Shown in pieces: positions 5,592 through 5,750 of a DNA stretch of 5,750 nucleotides. This stretch comes from Desulfurellales bacterium (GTDB lineage: Bacteria; Campylobacterota_A; Desulfurellia; Desulfurellales; Hippeaceae), in the NCBI GenBank assembly GCA_027074255.1, contig JALTDI010000252.1, forward strand, positions 1 to 5,750, in the 5' to 3' direction. Each line of letters begins with the position of its first letter. Position 1 is the first letter of the stretch. A model generated the notes under the pieces. The model saw only the letters and a program-made list of their open reading frames with translations. It was not told the DNA's origin and made no database searches. Both the position numbers and the translations under genes were made by a program.

Positions 5592-5750
5592 TTATTCAAA
5601 CTTTTTAATTTTTCCTTCCTTGAATGCCTTTAAAACATCCGCAACACTGCCGCCTTTTGCACTGTATAGTTCTATTTTCGTACCCTTCAATACATCTTGG
5701 GCGTTTGGCCCGAAACTGCCGGAAATAATGGCATCAACGCCCTTTTCTAC
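5592..5750 (-). CDS. NifX/NifB-like cluster-carrier protein, 5' end outside window
   Basis: Only the last 52 residues are in the window; the reading frame is open to the right edge and ends in TAA at 5592-5594. The visible part, DAIISGSFGPNAQDVL followed by IELYSAK and VADVLKAFKEGKIK, matches the second half of the NifX/NifB C-terminal domain (dinitrogenase iron-molybdenum cofactor family), with its G.fGP.A loop and final helix. Proteins of this fold bind or carry iron-molybdenum or other metal-sulfur clusters; ORP is a member. A 12-nt gap containing the Shine-Dalgarno site separates it from the first ATPase, so they are cotranscribed. Whether it is a stand-alone small protein or the end of a larger one, and whether the operon begins here, cannot be seen. 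Confidence 0.85.
   Translation of the reverse strand, partial: VEKGVDAIISGSFGPNAQDVLKGTKIELYSAKGGSVADVLKAFKEGKIKKFE

Noticed and set aside
5592..5750. Nitrogenase gene cluster
   Set aside because: NifX-like domains occur widely outside nitrogen fixation, and no nifHDK, nifE or nifN gene is present.

Overview
The window is a tightly packed, low-to-moderate GC bacterial segment (about 40% GC by eye) with almost no intergenic space. Nothing in it fixes the taxon. The gene content points to an anaerobe: ferrous-iron uptake, MinD-type ATPases with inserted ferredoxin domains, and NifX/NifB-like metal-cluster carrier domains. This mix is common in sulfur- or sulfate-reducing lineages and related anaerobic phyla, but that placement is inference.

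Layout. From the right edge leftwards on the minus strand runs an operon: the C-terminal end of a NifX/NifB-like cluster-carrier protein (5592-5750), two paralogous P-loop ATPases each carrying a double [4Fe-4S] ferredoxin insert (4746-5579 and 3874-4749), and a small DUF59/MIP18-family iron-sulfur assembly protein (3584-3877). The last three are joined by 4-nt ATGA stop/start overlaps. A plus-strand patatin-like phospholipase (2745-3587) meets this operon tail to tail at one shared hairpin. To the left, a second minus-strand operon starts from a clear sigma70-like promoter at 2694-2722. It encodes a two-domain protein with an N-terminal NifX-like domain and a C-terminal SAM-dependent methyltransferase (1702-2658), a 66-residue single-span membrane protein (1509-1709), FeoA (1253-1480) and FeoB, which runs off the left edge (1-1256).

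How the genes may work together. FeoA/FeoB import Fe(II). The MinD-like ATPases, the NifX-like carrier and the DUF59 protein resemble the ORP (orange protein)/MinD gene sets of Desulfovibrio and the general logic of Fe-S or mixed-metal cluster assembly and delivery. The NifX-methyltransferase protein links the two operons by domain type: it joins a cluster-carrier fold to a methyltransferase and is encoded just upstream of the iron transporter. It is the most unusual gene here. The patatin has no obvious functional link to metals.

The window has no tRNA, rRNA, CRISPR array, insertion sequence or other mobile element that I can recognise, and no gene-free stretch longer than about 90 bases.
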